64,000 nucleotides of DNA from Rhodanobacter sp. B05 (GCF_002001085.1 NZ_MUNU01000019.1:1-64000), one strand, 5' to 3'. Positions 44,437 through 54,472 are shown, counted from the first letter of the stretch. Numbers and translations are program-made. Notes: generated from the letters alone by a model not told the origin.

Positions 44437-45696
44437 ATGCAGACCCGCGTCGAAAGCACCCCGCTGTCACCCGCCGCCATCCCCGCATCGACCGCCACCC
44501 CAGCCGACACGCCATCCAGCGAAGGCACCCAGTTCTCGGTGCTCGGCGGCATCAGCGTGGCGCACATGCTCAACGACATGATCCAGTCGTTGATCCTGGC
44601 GATCTATCCGATCCTGAAACACGACTTCCAGCTCAATTTCGCCCAGGTCGGGCTGATCACCCTGACCTACCAGCTCACTGCCTCGATGCTGCAGCCGCTG
44701 GTGGGCATGGTCACCGACAAGCGACCGATGCCCTACTCCCTGCCGGTCGGCATGGGTTTCACCCTGTGCGGACTGTTGTTGCTGGCGGTGGCACCGGATT
44801 TCACGATACTGCTGCTGGCGGCCGGCCTGGTCGGCATCGGCTCGTCGGTGTTCCATCCCGAATCCTCGCGGGTGGCGCGAATGGCCTCGGGCGGGCGGCA
44901 CGGCCTGGCGCAATCGCTGTTCCAGGTCGGCGGCAACGTCGGCTCCGCGCTGGGCCCCTTGCTCGCCGCATGGATCATCGTGCGCAACGGGCGCGGCAGC
45001 GTGGCGTGGTTCTCGCTGGTGGCGCTGCTCGCCATCGTGGTGCTGCTGCAGGTGGGCCGCTGGTACAGCCGCCATCATGTGGCGCACAGCCATTCGGCGT
45101 CGAAACATCTCGGCGTCATGGCGCTCTCGCGCAACCAGATCATCGGCGCGCTGACGATTCTCGGCCTGCTGATCTTCTCCAAGTATTTCTACCTGGCCAG
45201 CCTCAGCAGCTATTACACGTTCTACCTGATCCACAAGTTCGGTGTTTCGGTACAAGGCGCACAGGTACACCTGTTCGTGTTCCTGTTCGCCGTGGCCGCC
45301 GGCTCGCTGATCGGCGGCCCGGTCGGCGACCGCATCGGGCGCAAGTGGGTGATCTGGGTGTCGATCCTGGGCGTTGCGCCGTTCACCCTGCTGCTGCCGC
45401 ACGCGAACCTGATGTGGACCGGCGTGCTGACGGTGATCATCGGCCTGGTGCTGTCCTCTGCATTCTCGGCGATCCTGGTCTACGCACAGGAGCTGATCCC
45501 CGGCCGCGTCGGCATGATCTCTGGCATGTTCTTCGGTCTGGCCTTCGGCATGGGCGGCATCGGCGCCGCCGTGCTCGGCGGCCTGGCCGACGTCCACGGT
45601 ATCGAATACGTCTATCGGCTATGCGCCTACCTGCCGTTGATGGGGTTGATCACGGTGTTCCTGCCGAACCTGGAGCGACCAGTGCGAGGGCATTAG
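44437..45696 (+). CDS. fsr: MFS transporter, fosmidomycin-resistance (Fsr) type
   Basis: The 419-residue protein has 12 membrane segments and the Fsr pattern: SVAHMLNDMIQSLILAIYPILKHDFQLNFAQVGLITLTYQLTASMLQPLVGMVTDKRP at the start, GIGSSVFHPESSRVARMASGGRHGLAQSLFQVGGNVGSALGPLL in the middle, and GGPVGDRIGRKWVIWVS before the second half. Fsr exports fosmidomycin and perhaps other small organic compounds. I start at 44437 (MQTRVEST); the earlier ATG overlaps the convergent remnant. Confidence 0.88.
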   Translation: MQTRVESTPLSPAAIPASTATPADTPSSEGTQFSVLGGISVAHMLNDMIQSLILAIYPILKHDFQLNFAQVGLITLTYQLTASMLQPLVGMVTDKRPMPYSLPVGMGFTLCGLLLLAVAPDFTILLLAAGLVGIGSSVFHPESSRVARMASGGRHGLAQSLFQVGGNVGSALGPLLAAWIIVRNGRGSVAWFSLVALLAIVVLLQVGRWYSRHHVAHSHSASKHLGVMALSRNQIIGALTILGLLIFSKYFYLASLSSYYTFYLIHKFGVSVQGAQVHLFVFLFAVAAGSLIGGPVGDRIGRKWVIWVSILGVAPFTLLLPHANLMWTGVLTVIIGLVLSSAFSAILVYAQELIPGRVGMISGMFFGLAFGMGGIGAAVLGGLADVHGIEYVYRLCAYLPLMGLITVFLPNLERPVRGH

Positions 45697-45705
45697 CCTC
45701 AAGTC

Positions 45706-46335
45706 TCAATCGACGACGAGGGCCTTGCGCTCGCCCACCCCCGCCAGTTCGTGCATCCAGCTCACTGTGGCATCGAGCACCTTGGCAACCTTGATTCTGC
45801 GCGCGGAAAAAATCTCGGCCAGCGCCTGGTAGTAGCCCAGCGTCCCGTCGCGCCTACCAGTGAAGCGGTCGAAAACGCGGACGCCCACTTCTGGATCTTC
45901 CAGATCCTGCACGATGGCGCGGGCGTTGTGCAGCTTGTCGCAGGCGCTGACAAGAAGGGTCTGCTCACTGGCCGTTTTCAGATGGCCAAGGTAAGCCAGC
46001 TTGCGCGCCACCCAGTCGCGTCGCCTGGCTTCGGCATCGGTGTGGATGGCCTTGCCCTCGGCCGTGCCGTCCGTGCAGTCCATGACGATGCGGACAACGA
46101 CATCGCCAAACTGCTCGCGGATCGCTGTCTCGTGCTCGACACCGCAATCCTCGATGGCGTCATGCAACAGGCCGGCAATGGCCTGGTCCTCGTTGCCGCC
46201 GAACTCGATGACCAGGCTCGCCACGCCGAGCAGATGGTAGATATACGGAATGTCCGAGCCCTTGCGCACCTGCGTGGCATGGGCGCTGCGCGCGTAGTCG
46301 ACGGCGCGGCTGAAGCGATCGGTGAGTACGGTCAT
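45706..46335 (-). CDS. HD domain protein of the (p)ppGpp hydrolase type
   Basis: The 209-residue protein has an N-terminal HD domain. The histidine of motif 1 is in PYIYHLLGVASLV, the HD pair in IAGLLHDAIEDCG, and a later Asp in LLVSACDKLHNARAIVQDL. It lacks the synthetase and regulatory domains of SpoT, so it resembles short Mesh1-like stand-alone hydrolases. It may degrade (p)ppGpp or another nucleotide; this is not proven. I start at 46335 after AAGGGAG. It lies just downstream of the convergent fsr gene. Confidence 0.8.
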   Translation of the reverse strand: MTVLTDRFSRAVDYARSAHATQVRKGSDIPYIYHLLGVASLVIEFGGNEDQAIAGLLHDAIEDCGVEHETAIREQFGDVVVRIVMDCTDGTAEGKAIHTDAEARRRDWVARKLAYLGHLKTASEQTLLVSACDKLHNARAIVQDLEDPEVGVRVFDRFTGRRDGTLGYYQALAEIFSARRIKVAKVLDATVSWMHELAGVGERKALVVD

Positions 46336-46446
46336 GGTGTTGTGCTCCCTTGCTGGTTTCCCCGCGCCGATGATGGCAACGACGAGTCGCAGCAAGCGAG
46401 ATTGTCCGGGGGCGAAAGTGGCATTCCCGCAGATACTGTCGACCAC

Positions 46447-46475
46447 AAAAAAGGCCGGTTTTGCTGGCCGGCCTT
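46447..46475 (-). terminator. Intrinsic terminator of ssrA
   Basis: On the minus strand AAGGCCGG and CCGGCCTT form an 8-bp stem around a 9-nt loop, followed by a run of T's. It lies 25 bases past the 3' end of the tmRNA. Confidence 0.85.
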
Positions 46476-46497
46476 CGTTGCTGTTGCGTGTCGATTA

Positions 46498-46854
<357 letters not shown>

Positions 46855-46877
46855 GGGGAAAACGATTTGACCCATGC

Positions 46878-46907
46878 AGTATATGGGGGCGGCGAGCGCG
46901 ACGCCAA
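46878..46907 (-). promoter_or_regulatory. Candidate ssrA promoter
   Basis: On the minus strand TTGGCG (46902-46907) and TATACT (46878-46883) are 18 bases apart. Transcription would begin about 15 bases upstream of the mature 5' end, leaving a short leader for RNase P. Confidence 0.5.
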
Positions 46908-47008
46908 TCGCGAGGCAGCGATCGTCGGAACTGCCGTTCATCTGTCACGTCATGACATGGTACCGACAAGGCCAGCTGCTCAATCCTTGACCACATGATG
47001 GCCCAGTG

Positions 47009-47038
47009 TTGTTCAGGCATGGAGCCAACGTCTATACT
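47009..47038 (+). promoter_or_regulatory. Candidate promoter of the tandem cytochrome c genes
   Basis: TTGTTC (47009-47014) and TATACT (47033-47038) are separated by 18 bases and lie about 50 bases before the first cytochrome gene. Confidence 0.45.
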
Positions 47039-47087
47039 TGGCCGGTTGCATTACCTAAGTCGCGGCGTATTCGTGGGAATGATCTCG

Positions 47088-47411
47088 ATGACTCGATTGC
47101 ACATGCTTGGCCTGGTGGTGGCCACGGCCCTTTTCGCAACTGCCAGCGCGCATGCCGAGGGCGACAAGGCCGCGGGGCGCAAGTTGGTCTACACCTGCGC
47201 CGGCTGCCATGGCGTGCCCGGATACACCAACGCGTACCCGCAGTATCCGGTGCCGAAGATTGCCGGCCAGAACGAGCAGTACATCATCAATGCGCTGCAC
47301 GGCTACCAGAGCGGCGATCGCAAGCATCCGACCATGGATGCCCAGGCGGAAAGCCTTTCCGACGCGGACATCCAGAACGTCGCCGCCTATCTTTCCAGCC
47401 TCGCCAAGTAG
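47088..47411 (+). CDS. Mono-heme class I cytochrome c (first of tandem pair)
   Basis: The 107-residue protein has a signal peptide (MTRLHMLGLVVATALFATASAHA) and one heme c site CAGCH, with a likely Met ligand in HPTMDAQAESLSDADIQNVAAYLSSL. The fold is that of a cytochrome c4/c5-like domain. The start may be three codons earlier (47079). It is 18 bp upstream of a second mono-heme gene with the same layout. Together they look like the two halves of a di-heme cytochrome c4, the periplasmic electron donor to terminal oxidases. Confidence 0.88.
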   Translation: MTRLHMLGLVVATALFATASAHAEGDKAAGRKLVYTCAGCHGVPGYTNAYPQYPVPKIAGQNEQYIINALHGYQSGDRKHPTMDAQAESLSDADIQNVAAYLSSLAK

Positions 47412-47429
47412 TTGCCAAGGAATTTCCGC

Positions 47430-47783
47430 ATGAATCGTGCGCTTACCCTGATTTCGTTCGGCGCCGTGCTGGCGTTCGCCTCCGCACCGCTGCTGGCCAG
47501 TGGCAATGCCGCTGCCGGCAAGACCAAGGCTGCCACCTGTTTCGCCTGTCATGGCACGGACGGCAACGCGGTGGATCCGCAATACCCACGTCTGGCCGGC
47601 CAGTACAACCTGTACCTGCAACATGTGCTGCACGAGTACAAGGACGGCCAGCGCGACAACCCGATCATGAAAGGCATGGTGGCCACCCTGTCCGACCAGG
47701 ACATCGAGGACGTGGCGGCGTACTTCTCCAGCCTGCCGAGCAAGCTGGATACCCTCAAGGGTCATATCAGCGGCGACAAGTAA
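47430..47783 (+). CDS. Mono-heme class I cytochrome c (second of tandem pair)
   Basis: The 117-residue protein has a signal peptide ending near APLLASG, heme site CFACH followed by GTDGNAVDPQYPRLAGQYNLYLQ, and a Met ligand region NPIMKGMVATLSDQDIEDVAAYFSSL. These are the features of one cytochrome c4 domain. AAGGAA precedes the ATG at 47430. It is co-transcribed with the gene before it and ends at a bidirectional terminator. Confidence 0.9.
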   Translation: MNRALTLISFGAVLAFASAPLLASGNAAAGKTKAATCFACHGTDGNAVDPQYPRLAGQYNLYLQHVLHEYKDGQRDNPIMKGMVATLSDQDIEDVAAYFSSLPSKLDTLKGHISGDK

Positions 47784-47808
47784 GCCACCTAGCGGCGGTT
47801 GCTGCGAA

Positions 47809-47834
47809 AAAAGGCCCGCGAAAGCGGGCCTTTT
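47809..47834. terminator. Bidirectional intrinsic terminator with GNRA loop
   Basis: AAAAGGCCCGC pairs with GCGGGCCTTTT around the tetraloop GAAA. It lies between the convergent cytochrome and nfuA genes and has T's on both strands. Confidence 0.9.
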
Positions 47835-47850
47835 CGTTGGCGACGGACGC

Positions 47851-48459
47851 TCAGGCAATCGCCGACTTGCCCTCGGCCTTGCTGTAGTAGGGCTTCTTGC
47901 CGCCCCCATGATCGGTGGCGTCGCGCACCGCGGTGATTTCCGGCACGCGCTCGCGCAGGGTCTTTTCGACGCCCTGTTTCAGGGTCACGTCGACCATGCC
48001 GCAACCGTGGCAGCCGCCGCCGAACTGCAGCACCACGGCACCTGCGGCATCGACCTCCAGCAGGGTGACCCGGCCGCCATGCGAGGCAAGCTTCGGATTG
48101 ATCTCGGCCTCGAGCACATAGCGCACGCGCTCGATCACGCCCGCCTCCGCGCCGGGCACATCGCCCTTGATCTTCGGCGCACGAATATTGAGCTGACCGC
48201 CGGTGGCGTTCGGCTCGAAGTCGATGCTGGCCTGATCCAGCCAGCTGGCGCTGTCGCCGTCGACATGGAACTCGAAACCGGCGCACTCGATCGTCCATTC
48301 GCCGCCCGCCAGGTCGACCGGCTCGCAGAACTCCAGCTCGCAATTGGCCGCTGGCGTACCGGGCGAGGTCACGCGCAGGCGGATGCCCAGCCCGTCGATG
48401 CCCTGCTGGGAAAGAAGCCGCAGAAAATGCTGCTGCGCGCGTTCGGAAATGTCGATCAT
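47851..48459 (-). CDS. nfuA: Fe-S biogenesis protein NfuA
   Basis: NfuA carries a [4Fe-4S] cluster and passes it to client enzymes. The 202-residue protein has a degenerate A-type N-terminal domain (MIDISERAQQHFLRLLSQQG...LGIRLRVTSPGTPAANCELEFCEP) and a C-terminal Nfu domain with the cluster motif GGGCHGCGMVDVTLKQGVEKTLRERVPEI. Length and order match E. coli NfuA (191 residues). I start at 48459, where the sequence matches the family. Confidence 0.94.
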   Translation of the reverse strand: MIDISERAQQHFLRLLSQQGIDGLGIRLRVTSPGTPAANCELEFCEPVDLAGGEWTIECAGFEFHVDGDSASWLDQASIDFEPNATGGQLNIRAPKIKGDVPGAEAGVIERVRYVLEAEINPKLASHGGRVTLLEVDAAGAVVLQFGGGCHGCGMVDVTLKQGVEKTLRERVPEITAVRDATDHGGGKKPYYSKAEGKSAIA

Positions 48460-48625
48460 GCCTGGCTCCGCTGTCACCAACCCGGGACCGGCGTGTGCGG
48501 CCGGCGAATCAGCACCATTTTAGTCCTGTTTCACGCAAAATGCCCACGCGCCGTGCAAGCTTTGACATTCGCGGGCGTAACTTCGACGCTTCGCCTCTGG
48601 AATTCCCACCTGCACGGAGACCCTC

Positions 48626-48967
48626 ATGAACCTCAACGATCTGTCGACCAGGCATTGCCAGCCACGCAAGGGCAAGGAGCACGCGCTCGGTGCCGCGGAA
48701 GTGACGGACCTGTTGCAACGAATGCCGGGCTGGCAGTTGCACGACGACGGCAAGGCGATCGTCAAGGATTTCCGGTTCAAGGATTTCCACCACACGCTGG
48801 GCTTCATCAACGCGGTGGGGTTCATGGCCAATCAGGAGGATCACCACCCGGATCTGCAAGCCGGCTACGGCCACTGCCAGGTGCTGTGGTCGACCCACGA
48901 CGTGGGCGGCCTGTCGTTGAACGACTTTATCTGCGCGGCGCGGGTCGAAGCCCTGCTGGCACGCTGA
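48626..48967 (+). CDS. phhB: 4a-hydroxytetrahydrobiopterin dehydratase
   Basis: The 113-residue protein recycles the pterin cofactor of aromatic amino acid hydroxylases. It shows FRFKDFHHTLGFINAVGFMANQEDHHPDLQAGYGHCQVLWSTHDVGGLSLNDF, containing the catalytic histidines of the pterin-4a-carbinolamine dehydratase family. Length is typical. No phenylalanine hydroxylase gene is adjacent. It converges on rluC, whose stop follows directly. Confidence 0.93.
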   Translation: MNLNDLSTRHCQPRKGKEHALGAAEVTDLLQRMPGWQLHDDGKAIVKDFRFKDFHHTLGFINAVGFMANQEDHHPDLQAGYGHCQVLWSTHDVGGLSLNDFICAARVEALLAR

Positions 48968-49966
48968 TCAGAAATCGGTACGCGACTTTTCGCGCGTGTA
49001 GACCAGGCGCTTGCCTTTGACCGAGAGCGTGTCGAGGAACTCCTTCAGGTCTTCCGGCAATGGGGCGGAAAAGCTGTAGGCGCGACCGTCAAGGTCGAAG
49101 CTCATGTGCGACGCGTGCAGGAACATCCGGTTCAGACCCATCTCGCGGTAGCGCTTGTTCATTTCGCGATCGCCGTATTTCGGATCGCCGGCCAGCGGAT
49201 GGCCGATATGCGCTGCATGTACGCGGATCTGGTGGGTGCGACCCGTGCCCAGGGTGGCCTGCATCAGGCGCGCGCTGGGGTATTGCTCCATTTCGCGGAA
49301 AAAGGTCAGCGAGGGCTTGCCGTTGTCGGCCACCCGCACCATCCGTTCCCCGCCTTGCATCACCGATTTCAACAGCGGCGCATTGACATCGAATTTCGCC
49401 TTGGAAGGGTGACCCAGCATCAGGCACAGATATTGTTTGCTGACTTCGCCCGCCCGGATCGCCGCCTGCAGACCGGTGAGGCCGGCGCGGCTGCGGGCGA
49501 AGACCAGCACGCCGCTGGTGTCGCGGTCCAGCCTGTGCACCAGTTCCAGGTGTTCCTGCGGCCGCGCCGCGCGCAGCAGCTCGATCGCGCCGTGACTCAC
49601 CCCGCTACCACCATGACTGGCCACGCCTGCGGGCTTGTCGATGACCAGGAAGTGCTTGTCCTCGAAAATGACCGCTTCGGCCACCTCGGCAACCTGACCC
49701 TCGGCCGGGCCACGTCCCTCGGGCCGTTCGGCCACCCGGACCGGCGGGATGCGCAGCGTATCACCGTCAACGAGACGCGTATCCGGCTTGGCCCGCTTGC
49801 CGTTCACACGCACCTGGCCGGTGCGCAACAGCCGGTAGATCATGCTCTTGGGCACGCCCTTGAGCAGGGTCACCAGGGCGTTGTCGATGCGCTGGCCGTC
49901 GCGCTCCGGACCGATCGCGACTTGACGTACACCGTGAGGTGCGTCCGGGGAAGTTGCCGTCTGCAT
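48968..49966 (-). CDS. rluC: 23S rRNA pseudouridine synthase RluC
   Basis: RluC makes pseudouridines at three sites in 23S rRNA. The 332-residue protein has an N-terminal S4 domain (RIDNALVTLLKGVPKSMIYRLLRTGQVRVNGKRAKPDTRLVDGDTLRIP) and the RluA-family catalytic domain with HRLDRDTSGVLVFA (catalytic Asp) and GRTHQIRVHAAHIGHPLAGDPKYGD. Its place divergent from rne matches the rne-rluC arrangement of gammaproteobacteria. I start it at 49966 (MQTATSP). Confidence 0.93.
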   Translation of the reverse strand: MQTATSPDAPHGVRQVAIGPERDGQRIDNALVTLLKGVPKSMIYRLLRTGQVRVNGKRAKPDTRLVDGDTLRIPPVRVAERPEGRGPAEGQVAEVAEAVIFEDKHFLVIDKPAGVASHGGSGVSHGAIELLRAARPQEHLELVHRLDRDTSGVLVFARSRAGLTGLQAAIRAGEVSKQYLCLMLGHPSKAKFDVNAPLLKSVMQGGERMVRVADNGKPSLTFFREMEQYPSARLMQATLGTGRTHQIRVHAAHIGHPLAGDPKYGDREMNKRYREMGLNRMFLHASHMSFDLDGRAYSFSAPLPEDLKEFLDTLSVKGKRLVYTREKSRTDF

Positions 49967-50303
49967 TGAAAAAAACCTGCTTAGATAGGATACTCGCCAA
50001 GCGCTGGTTTCCACCCATCTGCTGTCTGGATCGGGTGGAGGGCCCGCCCGTGACGTCGGCGAGGATTGCGCCGGTTGCCTTTGGTGGCCGGTCGCGGCTC
50101 CCTTTCATCGTAACGGTTTGGGCTGGTGTTTGTCCGATGTCATCCGGCATCGCGGCAGCAGGCGCAGCTGACCGAATCATCCCCGACACCGGCAACGGTG
50201 CCGTTTTTTTGCCGCTTAACCGCAGCGGCGCGATCCCCGGCAGGCCGCCATAGAGAGGCGCCACCGAGGCCCGCGACGCGCGGCCAAGCCGAGGATTACC
50301 ACC
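49966..50303 (+). promoter_or_regulatory. rne promoter and long leader with terminator-like hairpin
   Basis: TTGAAA (49966-49971) and GATACT (49989-49994) are 17 bases apart, a strong sigma-70 promoter, giving a leader of about 300 nt before the rne ATG at 50304. Within it CGGCA (50190-50194) pairs with TGCCG (50199-50203) and is followed directly by seven T's (50204-50210), the form of an intrinsic terminator. Long structured leaders are used for RNase E autoregulation in enteric bacteria. The attenuator role is inferred. Confidence 0.6.
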
Positions 50304-53300
50304 ATGAAACGTATGTTGATCAACGCGACTCAGCGTGAAGAGTTGCGCGTGGCCATTGTCGATGGCCAGAACCTGTACGACCTGGACATCGAAATCCCTT
50401 CGCGGGAACAGAAAAAGTCCAATATCTACAAGGGTCGCATCACCCGGGTCGAGGCTTCGCTTGAAGCCTGCTTCGTCGAATACGGCGCCGAACGCCACGG
50501 CTTCCTGCCGCTGAAGGAAATCTCCCGCGAGTACTTCACGCCCGGCCTCGATCACCACAAGTCGAGCATCCGCGAGCTGGTCAAGGAAGGCCAGGAAGTG
50601 GTGGTGCAGGTGGAGAAGGAAGAGCGCGGCAACAAGGGCGCCGCCCTGACCACCTTCATCAGCCTGGCCGGCCGCTACATGGTGCTGATGCCGAACAACC
50701 CGAAGGCCGGCGGCGTGTCGCGCCGGATCGAAGGCGAGGATCGGCAGGCCCTGAAGGAGGCACTGGACCACGTCACCGTACCTGACGATGTCGGCCTGAT
50801 CGTGCGCACCGCCGGCCTCGGCCGCGACGCCGAAGAGTTGCAGTGGGACCTGGATTACCTGCTGACCCTGTGGAGGTCGATCTCCGAGGCGGCCAGCAAG
50901 CAGAAGGCGCCATTCCTGATCTACCAGGAATCGAAGCTGTTCATCCGCGCCCTGCGCGACTATCTGCGCAGCGACATCGGCGAGATCCTGATCGACGACG
51001 AACCGCTGTTCAACGATGCCCGCGAGTTCATGCAGCAGGTAATGCCGAACGCGCTGCGCAAGCTGAAGCTGTACAAGGACGACACCCCGCTGTTCACGCG
51101 CTACCAGATCGAGACACAGATCGAGAGCGCGTTCGACCGCCAGGTGCGCCTGCCCTCGGGCGGCTCGATCGTGATCGACCAGACCGAGGCGCTGACCGCG
51201 ATCGACGTCAACTCGTCGAAGGCGACCAAGGGCAGCGACATCGAGGAAACCGCGTTCAACACCAATTGCGAGGCGGCGGTGGAAGTCGCACGCCAGGCGC
51301 GCATCCGCGATGCCGGCGGCCTGATCGTGATCGACTTCATCGACATGGACAGCCCGCGTCATCAGCGCGAGGTGGAAGATCGCCTGAAAGACGCGCTGAA
51401 ACTCGACCGCGCCCGCGTGCAGATCGGTCGCATCTCGCGTTTCGGCCTGCTCGAGATGTCGCGCCAGCGACTGCGCCCGAGTCTGGGCGAAGCGACCCAG
51501 ATCGTCTGCCCGCGCTGCGAGGGTCATGGTCATATCCGCAGCGTCGAATCGCTGTCGCTGTCGACGCTGCGCCTGATCGAAGAGCACGCCATGAAGGACA
51601 ACACCGGCCAGGTGCTGGTGCAGGCGCCAGCCAGCGTGGTCAACTTCCTGCTCAACGAAAAACGTGCCAGCGTGGTCGAGATCGAACTGCGCCACAAGGT
51701 GCACGTGATGATCGTCGCCGACGAAAAACTGCAGACACCGCACATCGAAATCCAGCGGATCCGCGAAGCGGATATGGGCGAACACAGCAAGCCCAGCTAC
51801 GAAATGCTGACGGCGGTGGAAACCACCGAGCTACCGAAGATGGGCCAGGCCCTGGGCAGCGGCGAACAGCCTGCAGTCAGCGGCATCGTGCCGGGCAGCC
51901 CGGCACCGGTGCGCGAGGAAGTCGCCGAGTCGGTTGCCGTCGCGCAGCCGGTACGTCGCCCGTCGCCAGCCCCGCGCGCCGCCGCGCCGGCCCCGGCCAC
52001 CGGGCTGTTCGCACGCCTGTTCGGCTGGTTCCGCGCTGCTGAAGCCGCCGCGCCCGCGCCCGTCCAGGGTTCCGGCAACGACAGGGATGGCAGCCCTCGC
52101 AGCCGTCGCGACGAACGTGGTGCGCGCAACGCCAGCAGCAGCGCGAATGGCAGTCCGTCGCGCCAGCCGCGACGCGACGCGACATCGCAGCAGGCGCAAC
52201 GATCCAGCGCACAGCAACAGGCGCGCAGCAATCGTCAGCGCAGCAACGAAAGCTCATCGCGCCAGGCTGGGCAGCCCCAGGCGCAAACCGCGCGGTCGGA
52301 GCGTCAGCCGCGACCGGCGCCCGGCGGCGAGAACGCCACGCCACGCCCCGAGCGCAAGCCGCAGCCGCCAAAGAGCGAGCGTCCGCCGCGCAGCGAGCGC
52401 ACCGAACGTGCGACCACCGAACCGCAGGACGATGCGGCCAGGGAAGCCGCCCTGCTGGCGATACCGGTGACCGAGTTGTCGAACGCGCCCGACCCTGCGG
52501 ATGACGCCAGCGATGCCGATGGCGGCCAGTCGCGCCGTCGCCGCGGTCGTCGCGGCGGTCGTCGCCGGCGTCGCCATGACGAAGGCGCACCGGGCACCGG
52601 CACGCCCGACACCGCGCAGGCACAGGCGCTGGACGACGAAGACCGCGATGACATCGCGAACGCACCGACCGCCACCAGGCTTGAGACGACCTCCCCGGCC
52701 GACGAGGCAAGGCTGCCTGCGGCGCCGACTCCGCGTGCCGTGACGGCGCCATCCGCACCGAAACCGGATGCCGACAGCAGTGCACCGGTATCAGGTGCGG
52801 ACGGACAGCCCGCGATTGCCTCCATGCCGGTTGAAAGGTCGGCTCCAGCCGGCGTGCAGACCAGCGCAGGCGGCAACGCAGGCAAGCCGTCCGAAGCCGC
52901 ATCCACGGTCGCTCCGGCCAGTGTGGCGTTCAATCTGCCGACGCTGCCGCCGATTCCCGATCAGGCCCAGCCAACGACGGTGACCGCCAGCGTTGCGCCG
53001 AAGGCCTCGCCGGCAGTTGCAACAGTCACGCCGATACCGGCCAGCCCGGCAGCGCCCACCAACGCCGAAGCGGGGCGCGCGGAGGGTACAGCCCCTGTCG
53101 TCCGACCCGAGGCCCCACGCGTGGCCACGTTCGCTGCGGCAAGCGCACCAGCGGCCACGCCGGCCGCGCGCGATCCGTTGCATGCGCAGCCAGGTCCGCA
53201 GGCGGCCCCGACAACGCCAGCCGCGATGCAAGCGTCCAGCCTGATCCAGGCGACACCCGCCGTGGCAGCAACGGTCAAGCCGGCGATCGCGTCCAGCGAC

Positions 53301-53591
53301 GTCACGCCGAAACCCGCGCCTGCCATGGTCCCGGCGGCAACCGATCGACCCGTTGCCAGTACATCTGCGGCCCCTCCGGCTCCGGCAACGACGCCAGCCG
53401 TGGTCCCGGCCGGCACCACCGTCTCCGCCAGCGTCCCTGGCGTGGCCGCACTGCCGCTGCCGAAACAAGGCGACCTGCTGGCGCAATCCGGTTTTCCCAC
53501 GAGGCCGGCACATGCCGGGGAACCCGCGAGCAAGCCCGCAGCCGATGCGACGACGCTGGACGAACGGCCCGACCGTGATTCCCACGACTGA
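50304..53591 (+). CDS. rne: Ribonuclease E
   Basis: RNase E starts mRNA decay and matures rRNA, and scaffolds the degradosome. The 1095-residue protein has the S1 domain ([39 protein letters not shown]) and the catalytic Asp residues in [13 protein letters not shown] and [10 protein letters not shown]. The zinc-link CPRCEGHGH joins subunits. The region from about residue 550 is low-complexity: an Arg-rich RNA-binding stretch ([18 protein letters not shown] near 750) and then about 300 residues rich in Ala, Pro, Val and Thr. The tail should be disordered. The catalytic half is typical. Confidence 0.96.
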   Translation: MKRMLINATQREELRVAIVDGQNLYDLDIEIPSREQKKSNIYKGRITRVEASLEACFVEYGAERHGFLPLKEISREYFTPGLDHHKSSIRELVKEGQEVVVQVEKEERGNKGAALTTFISLAGRYMVLMPNNPKAGGVSRRIEGEDRQALKEALDHVTVPDDVGLIVRTAGLGRDAEELQWDLDYLLTLWRSISEAASKQKAPFLIYQESKLFIRALRDYLRSDIGEILIDDEPLFNDAREFMQQVMPNALRKLKLYKDDTPLFTRYQIETQIESAFDRQVRLPSGGSIVIDQTEALTAIDVNSSKATKGSDIEETAFNTNCEAAVEVARQARIRDAGGLIVIDFIDMDSPRHQREVEDRLKDALKLDRARVQIGRISRFGLLEMSRQRLRPSLGEATQIVCPRCEGHGHIRSVESLSLSTLRLIEEHAMKDNTGQVLVQAPASVVNFLLNEKRASVVEIELRHKVHVMIVADEKLQTPHIEIQRIREADMGEHSKPSYEMLTAVETTELPKMGQALGSGEQPAVSGIVPGSPAPVREEVAESVAVAQPVRRPSPAPRAAAPAPATGLFARLFGWFRAAEAAAPAPVQGSGNDRDGSPRSRRDERGARNASSSANGSPSRQPRRDATSQQAQRSSAQQQARSNRQRSNESSSRQAGQPQAQTARSERQPRPAPGGENATPRPERKPQPPKSERPPRSERTERATTEPQDDAAREAALLAIPVTELSNAPDPADDASDADGGQSRRRRGRRGGRRRRRHDEGAPGTGTPDTAQAQALDDEDRDDIANAPTATRLETTSPADEARLPAAPTPRAVTAPSAPKPDADSSAPVSGADGQPAIASMPVERSAPAGVQTSAGGNAGKPSEAASTVAPASVAFNLPTLPPIPDQAQPTTVTASVAPKASPAVATVTPIPASPAAPTNAEAGRAEGTAPVVRPEAPRVATFAAASAPAATPAARDPLHAQPGPQAAPTTPAAMQASSLIQATPAVAATVKPAIASSDVTPKPAPAMVPAATDRPVASTSAAPPAPATTPAVVPAGTTVSASVPGVAALPLPKQGDLLAQSGFPTRPAHAGEPASKPAADATTLDERPDRDSHD

Positions 53592-53611
53592 GCCCGCGGG
53601 TCATTGATGAC

Positions 53612-53642
53612 AAAAAAACCGGACGCTCGTCCGGTTTTTTTT
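53612..53642. terminator. Bidirectional intrinsic terminator
   Basis: CCGGAC and GTCCGG form a stem with loop GCTC, flanked by seven A's and eight T's. It lies between the convergent rne and response regulator genes. Confidence 0.92.
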
Positions 53643-53673
53643 GCCCGTCGCCCTGCAAGTCGCAGCGCGGAGG

Positions 53674-54327
53674 TCAGTTGCCGACGTGGTGACTCGGCGT
53701 GTCGATCAGCCCATGCACGGTCATCAGGTGGGCCAGGCTCAGCACGTGATCCACCTGCAGTTTTTCCATCAGGCGCTGCTTGTAGGTGGAGACGGTCTTC
53801 GGGCTCAGGTTGAGTTGCTCGCCGATGATCGTCAGCGGCTTGCCGCGCACCAGCATCATCGCCACCTCCAGTTCGCGGCTGGAGAGCGTATCGAACGGCG
53901 ACACGCTGCCATCGAGAGTGGCAAGCGCGAGCTGCTGTGCTACCGCGGGTGCGAGGTAACGCCGCCCGCAGGCGACCTGGCGCACCGCCGAGACCAGTTC
54001 ATCGGCACTGCAGCCCTTGGTCAGATAACCGAGCGCGCCGGCATCGAGCAGGCGCTTGGGAAAGCGCGCGTCGTCGACGACGGTGACGATGACGATGTGG
54101 GTGGACAGTTTCGAGCGGCATACGCGCTCGGTGAGCTCGATCCCGCTCATGCCGGGCATGTGCACGTCGACCAGCGCGATGTCCGGGGCCAGCGTGCGGA
54201 TCAGGCGCAGGCCTTCCTCGGCGCTGCCTGCCTCGCCACTGACGTTGATGTCCGATTGTTGCTGCAAGATCATCCGGAAGCCGGTGCGAACCAGCTCGTG
54301 ATCGTCCACCAGGACAACATTGATCAT
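53674..54327 (-). CDS. GacA/UvrY-like response regulator
   Basis: The 217-residue protein has a receiver domain (VVLVDDHELVRTGF, phosphorylated Asp in IALVDVHMPGM, Lys in YLTKGCSADELV) and a C-terminal LuxR-type helix-turn-helix (LSSRELEVAMMLVRGKPLTIIGEQLNLSPKTVSTYKQRLMEKLQV). Length and sequence are close to GacA/UvrY, which activate small RNAs that titrate CsrA/RsmA. The cognate BarA/GacS kinase is not in this window, and uvrC, often next to uvrY, is not adjacent. NarL-type function remains possible. Confidence 0.85.
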   Translation of the reverse strand: MINVVLVDDHELVRTGFRMILQQQSDINVSGEAGSAEEGLRLIRTLAPDIALVDVHMPGMSGIELTERVCRSKLSTHIVIVTVVDDARFPKRLLDAGALGYLTKGCSADELVSAVRQVACGRRYLAPAVAQQLALATLDGSVSPFDTLSSRELEVAMMLVRGKPLTIIGEQLNLSPKTVSTYKQRLMEKLQVDHVLSLAHLMTVHGLIDTPSHHVGN

Positions 54328-54472
54328 GTAACTCCCCCTTGGTCGGACTGCTTGAAATTAGGCTGCAAGGCGTACCAATGCAAGCGATTTGAGGCAGGTA
54401 TCCCCATCAGGTCGTTCGATGCCGCGGCCAACGTCCCGTGGCGATGAACCGCACACTCGCCCGGAGCCGAGG

